In this document: positions 7,511 to 16,630 of the stretch, in pieces
Layout of the letters: each line of letters opens with the position of its first letter
Position numbering within the stretch: the stretch's first letter is position 1
Assembly: GCA_002238525.1 (NCBI GenBank)
Contig: MPMN01000028.1
Location: 1 to 37,238, forward strand
Direction of reading: 5' to 3'
Origin: Flavobacteriaceae bacterium bin25
GTDB lineage: Bacteria > Bacteroidota > Bacteroidia > Flavobacteriales > Flavobacteriaceae
Length of the DNA: 37,238 nucleotides
Program-made: the position numbers and the translations under genes
The notes under the pieces: generated by a model
Told to the model about the DNA's origin: nothing
The model's database searches: none
Seen by the model: only the letters and a program-made list of their open reading frames with translations

Positions 7511-8823
7511 CCAAGTAACTTAAATGAAATAATTTCCCTGGTGGATAAGTCAGCAGCAAATCTTCGATCACAACGTCTGTTCACTACCCATGCGATTTTT
7601 TCGTCACAGTATAGAATCCATTGATTTTGTTTCTCCAATGGGGTAAGCTTTAAGTCTCTATAATACTTTGAAATCAATTTTTTACCCTTCATGCCAATTG
7701 GGTAAAAATAATCTCCTCTTCGCATTCTTCCTATTTTCAAATCCCCCAGCAACTTGTTTTTATCAAAAAAAGAAATATGAGCCTTTTGCCGATTCTTTGG
7801 AAAACTATTCAATGTTTCCCAGCGCAATTCAATGGGAAATTCTACCCGACCATGGTTCATATTAAAATCAACAAACAGTTGATAATCTTCATTTTCAATA
7901 TGGGAATCTTTTTTATCGGTAACAATTAAATGATTTCGACTCCTTATCAATCTAAACTGGCTATTCTCAATATATTTTCCGTTTGATGAACTCATCAGTT
8001 TCAATATTTCGCTCACTTTAAACTGGTATTGATGAAACAAACCGTACAAACAAAATTCCATATGATTCAGATTATTGAGATCTCTCAATGAAAAATAAAT
8101 ACCATCGGATTTTTGAACTGATATTTTGTTCTTTATTTCGTTAAGGGTTGTATCAACAAATGAATTGGTCTGTTGTATATTTTCAATGGTCGTTTTGAAC
8201 TTTTCAGTAATTGAAGAGTCTAGGTGCTCTAAAGGAGCAATGATCTGGTGCCTTATACGATTACGTAAAAAAGTCAAATTTAAATTAGTCTTGTCTTCTG
8301 ACCATCTGATTTGATTTTCAATTGCGTATTTGATAATATTTCGTTTTGGTATATCGCCAAGAGGTCTTAAGATTTTTCCATACTCTTTTATTCCGGTTAG
8401 ACCCTTAATTCCGGTTCCTCTTAATGCATGAATCAAAAATGTTTCCAGCTGGTCATTGAGATGATGTGCTGTCAAGAGGTAATCAAAATTAAAAATATCA
8501 ACTAAGTAACTGAACCATTTATAGCGTAACTCTCTTGCCCCTTCTTGGAGTCCCATTTTGGAGGAACTTTGAAAAGAGATGGTATCAAATCGTATTGTAT
8601 AAAATGAAATTCCATGAGTTTTGCACCAATCTGAAACCAACACCTGAGCATGGTCGCTCTGTTCACCTCTCAGTTGAAAATTAGCATGAGCAACAGAAAG
8701 ATTACAGTTTTGCTTCAACAAATAATCAGCTAGAACACAACTATCTACCCCACCACTGTGAGCCAATAGGAGCTTACCCTTAAATTGAGATGCGTAGTTA
8801 TGTTTAATTGACTGGATGTCCAA
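7507..8823 (-). CDS. tilS: tRNA(Ile)-lysidine synthase
   Basis: TilS attaches lysine to C34 of the tRNA-Ile with CAU anticodon so that it reads AUA. The PP-loop SGGVDSCVLADYL lies at about residue 23, followed by NFQLRGEQSDHAQ and the DYLLTAHHLNDQLETFLIH region typical of TilS. The 438-residue length includes the C-terminal tRNA-binding part (KIGRMRRGDYFYPIGMKGKK). The start is a TTG at 8823; no ATG occurs before the PP-loop. It is the first gene of a two-gene minus-strand unit, overlapping dsbD by 4 nt (ATGA). Confidence 0.92.
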   Translation of the reverse strand: MDIQSIKHNYASQFKGKLLLAHSGGVDSCVLADYLLKQNCNLSVAHANFQLRGEQSDHAQVLVSDWCKTHGISFYTIRFDTISFQSSSKMGLQEGARELRYKWFSYLVDIFNFDYLLTAHHLNDQLETFLIHALRGTGIKGLTGIKEYGKILRPLGDIPKRNIIKYAIENQIRWSEDKTNLNLTFLRNRIRHQIIAPLEHLDSSITEKFKTTIENIQQTNSFVDTTLNEIKNKISVQKSDGIYFSLRDLNNLNHMEFCLYGLFHQYQFKVSEILKLMSSSNGKYIENSQFRLIRSRNHLIVTDKKDSHIENEDYQLFVDFNMNHGRVEFPIELRWETLNSFPKNRQKAHISFFDKNKLLGDLKIGRMRRGDYFYPIGMKGKKLISKYYRDLKLTPLEKQNQWILYCDEKIAWVVNRRCDRRFAADLSTREIISFKLLG

Positions 8824-9005
8824 CTTTAGGTATGGTAAATCTATAGTTTTATAAATGGATCTTTATAGGATACAAAATTGGCTTATTTCTCTTCACATAT
8901 TATAGTTTCATACACAATATTCTAAGATTTTGCATTGGGACACAAAATAGTGGGGAACGAAAAGGGAAAAACATGACTACTTAATATTGAAAGAAAAGTT
9001 TTAAT

Positions 9006-9038
9006 TTTGCCAACCGTTATAGTGTGATGACATCTTTG
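9006..9038 (+). promoter_or_regulatory. Candidate Bacteroidota-type promoter of the arginine operon
   Basis: TTTG (9006-9009) and CATCTTTG (9031-9038) are spaced about as expected for the -33 TTTG / -7 TAnnTTTG promoter of this phylum, with one mismatch in the -7 box. It would give a leader of roughly 125 nt before the ATG at 9173. Confidence 0.35.
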
Positions 9039-9090
9039 CTCCAACTTATTTATACACATAGTTGCAATTCAGTTTTTCCTGCGTCCAACG

Positions 9091-9109
9091 TACGCCCCTT
9101 GCGGGTGTA
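9091..9109 (+). promoter_or_regulatory. Leader hairpin before the arginine operon
   Basis: TACGCCC-CTTGC-GGGTGTA folds into a 7-bp GC-rich stem (one G-U pair) in an otherwise AT-rich leader, 64 nt before the first start codon. A regulatory role is inferred only. Confidence 0.35.
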
Positions 9110-9172
9110 GTCAATCTCTTGGATTTCGGGAGGTCCTTCATTTCTCTCGACAAGCAAATCAATTTAATTAAC

Positions 9173-9739
9173 ATGAAAATAACTGTTGCCCGAGCAAACC
9201 ATATTAAATATGCAAAAAAAATCAGTATGCTGATTGAAGATTCTGCCAAATCAAGAGGTACTGGTATTGCTTTGAGAACACCTGAATATATTGCACAACG
9301 CATTGAAAACAACAATGCAGTAATCGCTTTAGATGGCGATAATCTAGCTGGTTTTTGCTACATTGAATCCTGGGGACATGGAAAATATATCGCTCACTCA
9401 GGATTAATAGTTCATCCTAATTATAGAGGTAAAGGACTGGCTTACAAAATAAAAAAAGTAGTTTTTAAACTTTCTTTAAAAAAATATCCTAATGCAAAAG
9501 TCTTCGGCATCACTACTTCCAAGCCTGTGATGAAAATAAATCATAAGTTAGGTTACAAACCAGTCCACTTTTCTGATTTGACCGATGACCCTGAGTTTTG
9601 GAATGGATGTAAAACATGTAAAAACTATGATGTTTTAACAAGAACCCAGAGAAAAATGTGTCTTTGCACTGGTATGCTTTACAATCCAAAGGAATCTAAT
9701 TTAGTTGAGAAAGTCAAAACTAAACTCAAAACAATTTGA
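9173..9739 (+). CDS. GNAT-family N-acyltransferase, probable first enzyme of arginine synthesis
   Basis: 188 residues from the ATG at 9173. The GNAT acyl-CoA site is clear: GLIVHPNYRGKGLAYKIKK contains the R/QxxGxG/A loop (YRGKGLA). The C-terminal part carries four cysteines, CKTC ... KMCLC, which looks conserved in this Bacteroidota family and might bind a metal. Position as first gene of the operon, 15 nt before argG, and the absence of argA or argJ in the cluster support a role as glutamate N-acetyl- or N-succinyltransferase; this is inference from context. The open frame extends upstream to about 9062 without a better start, and that region is the probable leader. Confidence 0.8.
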   Translation: MKITVARANHIKYAKKISMLIEDSAKSRGTGIALRTPEYIAQRIENNNAVIALDGDNLAGFCYIESWGHGKYIAHSGLIVHPNYRGKGLAYKIKKVVFKLSLKKYPNAKVFGITTSKPVMKINHKLGYKPVHFSDLTDDPEFWNGCKTCKNYDVLTRTQRKMCLCTGMLYNPKESNLVEKVKTKLKTI

Positions 9740-9754
9740 TAAGCCAAACAAACG

Positions 9755-10948
9755 ATGGGAAAAAATAAAATTGTTCTAGCCTATAGCGGTGGTCTAGATA
9801 CCTCTTATTGCATCAAATACTTAGAGGAAAAAGATTATGAAGTATATGCTGTATATGTTGATACCTCAGGGGATTTTGACACCAAAAAGTTTAAACAATT
9901 TGGAAAAAGAGCCCTTGAATTGGGAGCTGCTACATTTGAAAAACTGATTGCATTAGATAGTTTTTATAATCAGATAATACGGTTCTTGATTTACGGCAAT
10001 ATTCTCAAGAACAATACCTATCCCCTTTCAGTGAGTGCTGAAAGAGTAATACAAGCAGATCAAATCGTAGCGTATGCAAAAAAAATTGGGGCCAAATACA
10101 TAGCTCATGGATGCACCGGTGCAGGAAACGATCAAATTCGGTTTGATACGATTTTTAACATCTTGGCTCCCGAGATAAAAATTATCGCTCCGATTAGAAC
10201 AAATAACATCACTAGAAAAGAAGAAATCGCATACTTAAAGAAAAGGGGCGTTCATTTGAATTGGGAAAAAGCCCAGTATTCGGTAAACCGAGGCTTATGG
10301 GGTACAACTATTGGAGGCTCCGAAACACTTACTTCTGATCAACCATTGCCTCCTTCGGCATATCCTTCAATCCCTATAAAAACAGACTCTCTAAACCTTA
10401 AAATAGATTTTCATAAAGGTGAACTAAGAGCCATTGATGGCCAAGAAGATCATCCTACTAAATTGATCCAACAGATCAATAGAGTTTGTAACCAATATGC
10501 AATCGGCAGAGATATTCATGTTGGAGACACCATCATCGGCATTAAGGGCAGAGTGGGATTTGAAGCTGGCGGTCCTTTACTTTTGATTAAAGCCCATCAT
10601 TTACTTGAAAAACACACCCTTTCAAAATGGCAACAATTTCAAAAAGAACAACTGGCACAATTCTACGGAATGTTGCTTCATGAAGGCAATTACTGGGACC
10701 CTGTTATGAGAGATATTGAAGCGTTTTTATCCCAAAGTCAAAAAGCAGTATCCGGCACCATATTTTGCACCTTATTTCCGCAAAGGTTTGAACTACTAGG
10801 TGTAGAATCACCTTCAGACTTGATGCAACACTCATTGGGAAATTATGGCGAACAAAACACCGGTTGGGAAGCAAAGGATGTAGAAGGATTTATTAAAATA
10901 TCTTCTCTTTCCAATAAGATATACCACGAAATACACAAAAAAAAATGA
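9755..10948 (+). CDS. argG: Argininosuccinate synthase
   Basis: It joins citrulline and aspartate with ATP. The N-terminal ATP pyrophosphatase loop is LAYSGGLDTSYCIKYLEEK; citrulline/aspartate-site motifs include AHGCTGAGNDQIRFD. At 397 residues it is the usual length. The second half (GFEAGGPLLLIKAHHLLEKH) is full length. It follows the GNAT gene after 15 nt and overlaps argC by 4 nt (ATGA at 10945-10948), suggesting translational coupling. Confidence 0.95.
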   Translation: MGKNKIVLAYSGGLDTSYCIKYLEEKDYEVYAVYVDTSGDFDTKKFKQFGKRALELGAATFEKLIALDSFYNQIIRFLIYGNILKNNTYPLSVSAERVIQADQIVAYAKKIGAKYIAHGCTGAGNDQIRFDTIFNILAPEIKIIAPIRTNNITRKEEIAYLKKRGVHLNWEKAQYSVNRGLWGTTIGGSETLTSDQPLPPSAYPSIPIKTDSLNLKIDFHKGELRAIDGQEDHPTKLIQQINRVCNQYAIGRDIHVGDTIIGIKGRVGFEAGGPLLLIKAHHLLEKHTLSKWQQFQKEQLAQFYGMLLHEGNYWDPVMRDIEAFLSQSQKAVSGTIFCTLFPQRFELLGVESPSDLMQHSLGNYGEQNTGWEAKDVEGFIKISSLSNKIYHEIHKKK

Positions 10949-11916
10949 AATCAGTTGGTATTATAGGTGGCTCGGGTATAACTGGAGGGGAACTCATTGA
11001 CTTAGTACTAATTCATCCACACCTTCATCTCAAGTGGATTTACAGTACAACTAGGGCAAATCAACCCATTATTTCAGCTCATCCACAGTTAATTGGAAGG
11101 ACCGATTTAAAATTTTCAGGTTCCCTAGATAAAGATATCGATATTGTTTTTTTATGCTTGGGACACGGTCATTCTAAAAAATTCTTGGATCAAGCCAGAT
11201 TTGAAGATCGAATACTAATCATAGATTTGAGCAATGAATTTAGACTGACAAATAGCAACCGTTACAATAGCAGAACATTTGTTTACGGACTACCGGAATT
11301 GAATGCACCTATTATTGCGTCTAGTAATTCTATTGCCAATCCGGGTTGTTTTGCAACCGGAATTCAATTGGCTTTATTGCCCTTATCATCAAACAATCTT
11401 CTGTCAAATCATGTCCATATCAATGCTATTACAGGAAGTACTGGAGCGGGGATTAAGCCTCAATCTACCTCCCACTTTAGTTGGCGGAATAACAACCTTT
11501 CGTGGTACAAACCCTTTGTTCATCAGCATTTAGACGAGATTAAGCAGCACATTAAGTTGACCAATAAAGAACTAGAGTTCCATCTATTGCCTATACGAGG
11601 CAATTTTACTCGAGGAATTTTTACTACTTGCTATATGACTTTAGACTTATCATTAGAAGATGTGTACCACCTATACCAGCAATTTTACAAGGACCACCCT
11701 TTTACACATATTTCAAAAAGTGAACTGCACCTCAAACAAGTGATCAATACCGGTAATTGCATATTGCATTTACACAAGCACAATCGAACTATTTTGATTA
11801 CTTGCATCATTGATAATCTATTGAAAGGAGCTTCCTCTCAAGCCATTGAAAATCTGAATATCATGCTAAACATTAATCGAACCACTGGACTCAGTTTAAA
11901 ACCATCAGTATATTAA
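10945..11916 (+). CDS. argC: N-acyl-gamma-glutamyl-phosphate reductase
   Basis: NADPH-dependent reduction of N-acylglutamyl phosphate to the semialdehyde. It has the N-terminal Rossmann motif GIIGGSGITGGELIDL, the catalytic cysteine in NPGCFATGIQLALLPL, the GSTGAG loop and the HLLPIRGNFTRGI C-terminal motif with its His. 323 residues, normal for the short ArgC type. It starts inside the argG stop (ATGA) and ends 3 nt before proC. Confidence 0.94.
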   Translation: MKSVGIIGGSGITGGELIDLVLIHPHLHLKWIYSTTRANQPIISAHPQLIGRTDLKFSGSLDKDIDIVFLCLGHGHSKKFLDQARFEDRILIIDLSNEFRLTNSNRYNSRTFVYGLPELNAPIIASSNSIANPGCFATGIQLALLPLSSNNLLSNHVHINAITGSTGAGIKPQSTSHFSWRNNNLSWYKPFVHQHLDEIKQHIKLTNKELEFHLLPIRGNFTRGIFTTCYMTLDLSLEDVYHLYQQFYKDHPFTHISKSELHLKQVINTGNCILHLHKHNRTILITCIIDNLLKGASSQAIENLNIMLNINRTTGLSLKPSVY

Positions 11917-11919
11917 TTT

Positions 11920-12717
11920 ATGAAAATAGCCATCATTGGAACTGGCAATCTTGGATTGAGTATCGCAAAGGGATTGATGCTCAATGATTGCTACACAACA
12001 TTGTATCTCACTAGAAGAACCACTGAATCCTTAGAAAAATGGAAAGAAGAAAATAAAGTATTCATTACCAAGGACAACCTTAAAGCCACTGAAAATTCAG
12101 ACATTTTGATTTTTTCTGTACAGCCTGTCCAATTCAGGGATATTCTCAGTCAGATTAAGCCGGTTTTGCATGAAAAACATTTGGTCATTTCCACAGTTGC
12201 TGGGTTTACTACCAAACAAATGGAAGAGATTATAAGTCCACAGATACCGATTGTAAGAGCCATGCCCAACACAGCTATCTCAGTAGGACAATCAATGACT
12301 TGTTTGTGTTGCAATAAATCGGGTGAAAAATCAATTGATATTGCCGATGCTATCTTTTCTCGATTGGGAACTACAGCCAAAATTGATGAATCTCATATGA
12401 GAGCAGCTACGGTAGTCTGTGCAAGTGGCATTGCCTTCTGGATGCGCCTAATTAGGGCCACTACTCAAGGAGGTGTTCAGCTTGGTTTTGATGCTGATGA
12501 AGCTTTAAAAATGTCCATGTACACTGCTATGGGAGCAGCTTCTTTATTGATCAAAGGAAATAGACATCCTGAGGCTGAAATTGACAAAGTAACAACACCC
12601 AAAGGTTGTACTATAACCGGACTAAACGAGATGGAACATCGGGGAGTTAGCTCTTCAATCATCAAAGGGCTTGCTGCTTCTTTTGATAAGATCAATGAGA
12701 TTTCTGAAAAGGCATGA
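11920..12717 (+). CDS. proC: Pyrroline-5-carboxylate reductase
   Basis: Reduces pyrroline-5-carboxylate to proline. The dinucleotide-binding start is AIIGTGNLGLSIAKGLM; RAMPNTAISVGQSMT and TTPKGCTITGLNEME are the family's conserved substrate-loop and C-terminal motifs (usual 'PGGTT..gl..le'). 265 residues. Its place inside an arginine operon, overlapping argD by 4 nt, suggests that ornithine/glutamate semialdehyde is shared between arginine and proline synthesis: ArgD-like aminotransferases can make the semialdehyde that cyclises to the ProC substrate. That link is inference. Confidence 0.92.
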   Translation: MKIAIIGTGNLGLSIAKGLMLNDCYTTLYLTRRTTESLEKWKEENKVFITKDNLKATENSDILIFSVQPVQFRDILSQIKPVLHEKHLVISTVAGFTTKQMEEIISPQIPIVRAMPNTAISVGQSMTCLCCNKSGEKSIDIADAIFSRLGTTAKIDESHMRAATVVCASGIAFWMRLIRATTQGGVQLGFDADEALKMSMYTAMGAASLLIKGNRHPEAEIDKVTTPKGCTITGLNEMEHRGVSSSIIKGLAASFDKINEISEKA

Positions 12718-13838
12718 AATTATTTGATGTTTATCCATTGTATGATATCAACCCAATATATGGGGATGATGTTTGGATTTATGACAAAAAGGGAGAAAAA
12801 TATCTCGATTTGTACGGAGGGCACGCGGTAATTTCAATCGGCCATAACTGTTCTGAGTTCACTGATGCCTTAAAAAATCAAATCGAAAAGCTAGTATTCT
12901 ATTCCAACGCCGTTGAAAATGATCTTCAGAGGGAATTCGCGAATCAATTAGGTATTGTATCTGGGTTAAAACACCATAGTTTGTTTCTCTGTAATTCTGG
13001 AGCAGAAGCAGTAGAAAACGCATTAAAATTAGCCTCATTTCATACCCATAAAGAAAGAATAGTTGCATTCAAGAATGGATTTCATGGTCGAACTTCAGCT
13101 GCGGTTGCAGCATCTGACTTTGAATTGATCAAATCTGACTTAAATAAACAACATCATGTAGATTTTGTTGACCTGGAGGATTTTGAAGGGCTATTTGCCA
13201 CATTTGACAAAGAAGATGTTGCCGCTTGTATTATTGAACCTATACAAGGAGTTGGGGGGTTAGATCAACCAAGTGAGCACTTTTTTAAGACCATAGAAAA
13301 ATTATGTAAAGAGAACGGCAGTTGTCTTATAGTTGATGAAATTCAATCCGGATGTGGAAGGACTGGTCGATACTTTGCTCATCAACACTATGATATACGA
13401 CCTGATTTAATAACTATTGCCAAAGGAATTGGGAACGGTTTTCCAGTTGGGGGAGTTATCATTGATAATAAAATCAAAGCTCGATATGGCCTATTGGGAA
13501 CTACTTATGGAGGAAACCATTTGGCTTGTAGCGCAGGAATATCCGTGCTAAATGTCCTAAGTAGATTGCAACTGATGGATAAAATACCTGAATTAGAAAC
13601 CCATTTCAGAAATCGAGCGTCGAAAATTTCTTCAATAAAAAAAGTCAAAGGAAGAGGTTTGATGTTGGGGCTCGAATTTGATTTTGAAGTGTCCAAACTA
13701 AGAGAGAATTTGCTTTATAAATGCAATATATTTACCGGAGGCAGCTCCAATAAAAAACTGTTGCGAATTCTCCCACCCCTTACCTTACAAGTCAAACATA
13801 TCGACCAACTATTTTCTTCATTAGAGCAACTATTATGA
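12714..13838 (+). CDS. argD: Acyl-ornithine aminotransferase (class III, PLP)
   Basis: 374 residues. PLP-site motifs: SGAEAVENALKLAS, FHGRTSAAVAAS, the Asp of LIVDEIQSGCGRTG and the Schiff-base Lys in TIAKGIGNGFPVGGV. It transaminates N-acyl-glutamate semialdehyde to N-acyl-ornithine; use of unmodified ornithine is possible given proC next door. Overlaps of 4 nt with proC upstream and with the transcarbamylase downstream. Confidence 0.93.
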   Translation: MKLFDVYPLYDINPIYGDDVWIYDKKGEKYLDLYGGHAVISIGHNCSEFTDALKNQIEKLVFYSNAVENDLQREFANQLGIVSGLKHHSLFLCNSGAEAVENALKLASFHTHKERIVAFKNGFHGRTSAAVAASDFELIKSDLNKQHHVDFVDLEDFEGLFATFDKEDVAACIIEPIQGVGGLDQPSEHFFKTIEKLCKENGSCLIVDEIQSGCGRTGRYFAHQHYDIRPDLITIAKGIGNGFPVGGVIIDNKIKARYGLLGTTYGGNHLACSAGISVLNVLSRLQLMDKIPELETHFRNRASKISSIKKVKGRGLMLGLEFDFEVSKLRENLLYKCNIFTGGSSNKKLLRILPPLTLQVKHIDQLFSSLEQLL

Positions 13839-14788
13839 AAAAGTTTCTCAGCATTTCTGATATCCCCGATTTGGACAAGGCCATTAAAAATGCTCTTGAA
13901 TTAAAGGAAGATTCCATGAAATTCTCAACATTGGGCAAGGGAAAAAATCTAGTAATGGTTTTTTTTAATCCAAGTTTAAGGACTCGATTTAGCACCAAAA
14001 TTGCCGCTCAAAATTTAGGCCTAGGGATCACCACTTTGGATGTCGCACAACAAACTTGGCCATTAGAGTTTGGATTAAACACTATAATGGATGGGCATAC
14101 CTCTGAACATATTAAAGAGGCCGCTATGGTATTATCTTCCTATTTTGATTTGATTGCTGTCCGGTCATTTCCTCAGTTGAAAAACCGGGACATTGATTTA
14201 AAAGATGTAGTTCTGAAAAATTTTTCAAAATATGCTACTGTCCCGATCATCAATATGGAAAGTGCAACAGCTCATCCACTTCAATCATTTGCAGATGCGA
14301 TAACCATTAGGGAAACCAAAATTAACAACCCAAAAATAGTACTCAGTTGGGCACCTCATCCTAAATCAATCCCACATTCAGTGCCTAATTCATTTGTAAA
14401 GATGTGCAAACAAGCAGGAATGAATTTGGTCATAGCCAACCCTCCTGGATATGATTTAGATCCAACAATCACTTCTGGTATTAAAGTTTTCCACCATCAA
14501 GAAGAGTCTTTTGAAAATGCTGATATTATCTATAGTAAAAACTGGAGCTCCTATGAGTCTTATGGTCAAGTCCTTCCGACCGATCAAAACTGGATGATTG
14601 ACCTAGCCAAAATGGATTTAACCAACAGAGCAAAATTCATGCATTGTCTTCCAGTTCGTAGAAACGTAGTAGTAGAGGATGAGGTTCTTGATTCTGAGCA
14701 TTCCCTTATCCAAAGGCAAGTTCAAAACAGAACTGTTGCCGCTCAATATGTAATGCATCAAATATTGACTAATGTCCCAACATATTAG
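13835..14788 (+). CDS. argF': N-acetyl-/N-succinylornithine carbamoyltransferase
   Basis: 317 residues. Carbamoyl-phosphate site FNPSLRTRFST (SxRT); HPLQSFADA; HCLPVRRNVVVEDEVLD near the C-terminus. The loop TWPLEFGLNTIMDGHTSEH is that of the acyl-ornithine type (as in Bacteroides and Xanthomonas) and not of ordinary OTC, so acylated ornithine is carbamoylated and the acyl group is removed later. Published work on this family places acyl specificity at the residue just before EH in MDGxxxEH: Glu in acetyl-type, Pro in succinyl-type enzymes. Here it is Ser90, which leans towards succinyl-ornithine, but I rely on memory for this. It overlaps argB by 17 nt. Confidence 0.92.
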   Translation: MKKFLSISDIPDLDKAIKNALELKEDSMKFSTLGKGKNLVMVFFNPSLRTRFSTKIAAQNLGLGITTLDVAQQTWPLEFGLNTIMDGHTSEHIKEAAMVLSSYFDLIAVRSFPQLKNRDIDLKDVVLKNFSKYATVPIINMESATAHPLQSFADAITIRETKINNPKIVLSWAPHPKSIPHSVPNSFVKMCKQAGMNLVIANPPGYDLDPTITSGIKVFHHQEESFENADIIYSKNWSSYESYGQVLPTDQNWMIDLAKMDLTNRAKFMHCLPVRRNVVVEDEVLDSEHSLIQRQVQNRTVAAQYVMHQILTNVPTY

Positions 14789-15572
14789 TGTTGTTAAAAT
14801 CGGGGGTGCTGTATTGGAAAATGAGACCCTGTTAGACTCAAGCATAAAGAGTTTCGTCTCTTTAGAAGGTCCTAAAATCTTGGTTCACGGAGGTGGGCGT
14901 TCGTTGAATCGTTTGGCGGAAAGATTATCGGTTCCTGTCAATATTGTTGATGGTAGAAGAATAACTTCTAAAGCAAATTTGGATCTAGCGATGATGGTCT
15001 ACAGAGGGAAAATTAATCTTCAAATTGTTACCAAGCTTTCAACTTTTGGAATTAGATCTGTAGGATTGAGTGGTGCGGATGGGAACATCATTTTAGCGGT
15101 CAAAAGACCTATTGGAAAAATTGATTACGGTTTTGTGGGTGATATTGTAGAAATAGATACCTCTTGGATTTATGATTTGCTTTTTCGCTGGAAAATATAT
15201 CCTGTATTTTGTTCTTTGGCTAATGACAATAAAGGACAATTACTGAATATAAATGCAGATACCATTGCCAGTAATATAGCTATTAGTTTAAGTAATAGCC
15301 CTCAGATAATAGAGCAAAATATTCGGGTCCGTCTAATTCTATCTTTCGAAAAAAAGGGTGTCTTGTCAAATCCTGCAGACGCTAGTTCCTATTTTGATTC
15401 CATTGATCATATCAAATATCAAGAACTTCTTAAACAATCCGTGTTGAATCATGGAATTCTTCCCAAGTTACATAATGCTTTTATGGCAGTTGAAAATGGT
15501 GTGAATTCTGTCATTATTGGCAATCTAGTTCACTACTGTTCAACTCAGAAAGGTACAATCATCAAAAAATGA
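14772..15572 (+). CDS. argB: N-acyl-glutamate kinase
   Basis: Phosphorylates N-acetyl- or N-succinylglutamate. Amino acid kinase fold: SVVKIGGAVLEN (phosphate-binding Lys), the glycine loop ILVHGGGRSLNRLA, then a substrate stretch VDGRRITSKANLDLAMM, and LLNINADTIASNIAISLS for the nucleotide side. 266 residues, a normal length without the N-terminal extension of arginine-inhibited forms, so classical hexameric feedback control by arginine is not expected. The start at 14772 lies within the argF' end; 4-nt overlap with argE. Confidence 0.93.
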   Translation: MSQHISVVKIGGAVLENETLLDSSIKSFVSLEGPKILVHGGGRSLNRLAERLSVPVNIVDGRRITSKANLDLAMMVYRGKINLQIVTKLSTFGIRSVGLSGADGNIILAVKRPIGKIDYGFVGDIVEIDTSWIYDLLFRWKIYPVFCSLANDNKGQLLNINADTIASNIAISLSNSPQIIEQNIRVRLILSFEKKGVLSNPADASSYFDSIDHIKYQELLKQSVLNHGILPKLHNAFMAVENGVNSVIIGNLVHYCSTQKGTIIKK

Positions 15573-16630
15573 GTAAATATCAAAAGGCTATAAAACTTTT
15601 GCAGGATTTGATTCGAATTCAATCATTTTCCACCAAGGAAGATAAGACTGCTAATCGAATTGAAAAATGGTTTGTTCAGTATGAAATTCCTTTTAATAGG
15701 TCAAACAACAATTTGTGGGCAGTAAATAAATTTTTTGATAAGTCCAAGCCTACCCTTCTTTTGAATTCCCATCACGACACGGTAGAGCCAAACAAAGGTT
15801 ATCGGCGCAATCCATTTTCTCCTGATATAGAAGATGGAAAGCTATATGGGCTAGGCAGTAATGATGCTGGGGGTGCTCTGGTATCTTTAATTTCAACTTT
15901 TACAGAGTTTTACCATCATCCCAATATGAGCCATAATCTCATTATGGCAGCTACTGGTGAGGAAGAAATTGCTGGGGAAAACAGCCTCAAGGGGCTTCTT
16001 AAAATAATTCCCAAGGTTGATTTAGCAATAGTTGGAGAGCCAACTTTATTGAAAATAGCTATTGCAGAAAGGGGGCTTCTGGTAGTGGACGCGACAATAG
16101 AAGGTACTTCTTCACATGCTGCCCATCCTAATTTAGATAACCCGATTTTCAAATTAGCATCTTTTCTGAACCAGTTGAAAGAAATAGAATTTAAAAAGAG
16201 TTCTTCTTTGTTAGGTGAAGTGAAAATTACCCCTACGGGTATTGAGGTTGATGATATGGCCCATAATGTAGTTCCTTCTCACGTCCATCTAGTTTTGGAT
16301 ATTCGGGTTAATGAACATTATTCCAATCAAGAAGTTTTCCATGAATTGCAAAAAAACCTCCCCTACAATCTTTCGGCCCGTTCATTTGATCTTCGGAGTT
16401 CATCCATTAGTCTTAACCATCCACTGGTAAAATCTTGTATTGACTTGGGTAAAAAAACATACGGTTCTCCAACCTTATCCGATATGGCAGCTTTATCTTG
16501 CCCTGGGATTAAATTGGGACCAGGTGATTCTACCAGGTCTCACACGGCAGATGAGTTTATATTTATACATGAAATCAAGGATGCCATTGATTTTTATGGT
16601 GAATTATTAACAAAATTCCTTCTAACATGA
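15569..16630 (+). CDS. argE: M20-family N-acyl-citrulline/ornithine deacylase
   Basis: 353 residues. M20 metal-site motifs in order: LLNSHHDTVEP (His, Asp), LYGLGSNDAGGALVSLIS (bridging Asp), AATGEEEIAGENSLKG (catalytic Glu pair), IVGEPTLL (metal Glu), and a C-terminal GPGDSTRSHTADEF (His). In this pathway it removes the acyl group after carbamoylation, so the substrate should be acyl-citrulline, by analogy with operons having an acyl-ornithine transcarbamylase. ATGA overlaps both with argB and with argH. Confidence 0.9.
   Translation: MSKYQKAIKLLQDLIRIQSFSTKEDKTANRIEKWFVQYEIPFNRSNNNLWAVNKFFDKSKPTLLLNSHHDTVEPNKGYRRNPFSPDIEDGKLYGLGSNDAGGALVSLISTFTEFYHHPNMSHNLIMAATGEEEIAGENSLKGLLKIIPKVDLAIVGEPTLLKIAIAERGLLVVDATIEGTSSHAAHPNLDNPIFKLASFLNQLKEIEFKKSSSLLGEVKITPTGIEVDDMAHNVVPSHVHLVLDIRVNEHYSNQEVFHELQKNLPYNLSARSFDLRSSSISLNHPLVKSCIDLGKKTYGSPTLSDMAALSCPGIKLGPGDSTRSHTADEFIFIHEIKDAIDFYGELLTKFLLT

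Noticed and set aside
9062-9172. N-terminal extension of the GNAT protein (37 codons)
   Set aside because: The sequence has no GNAT features, includes a leader hairpin, and the ATG at 9173 starts the typical N-terminus.
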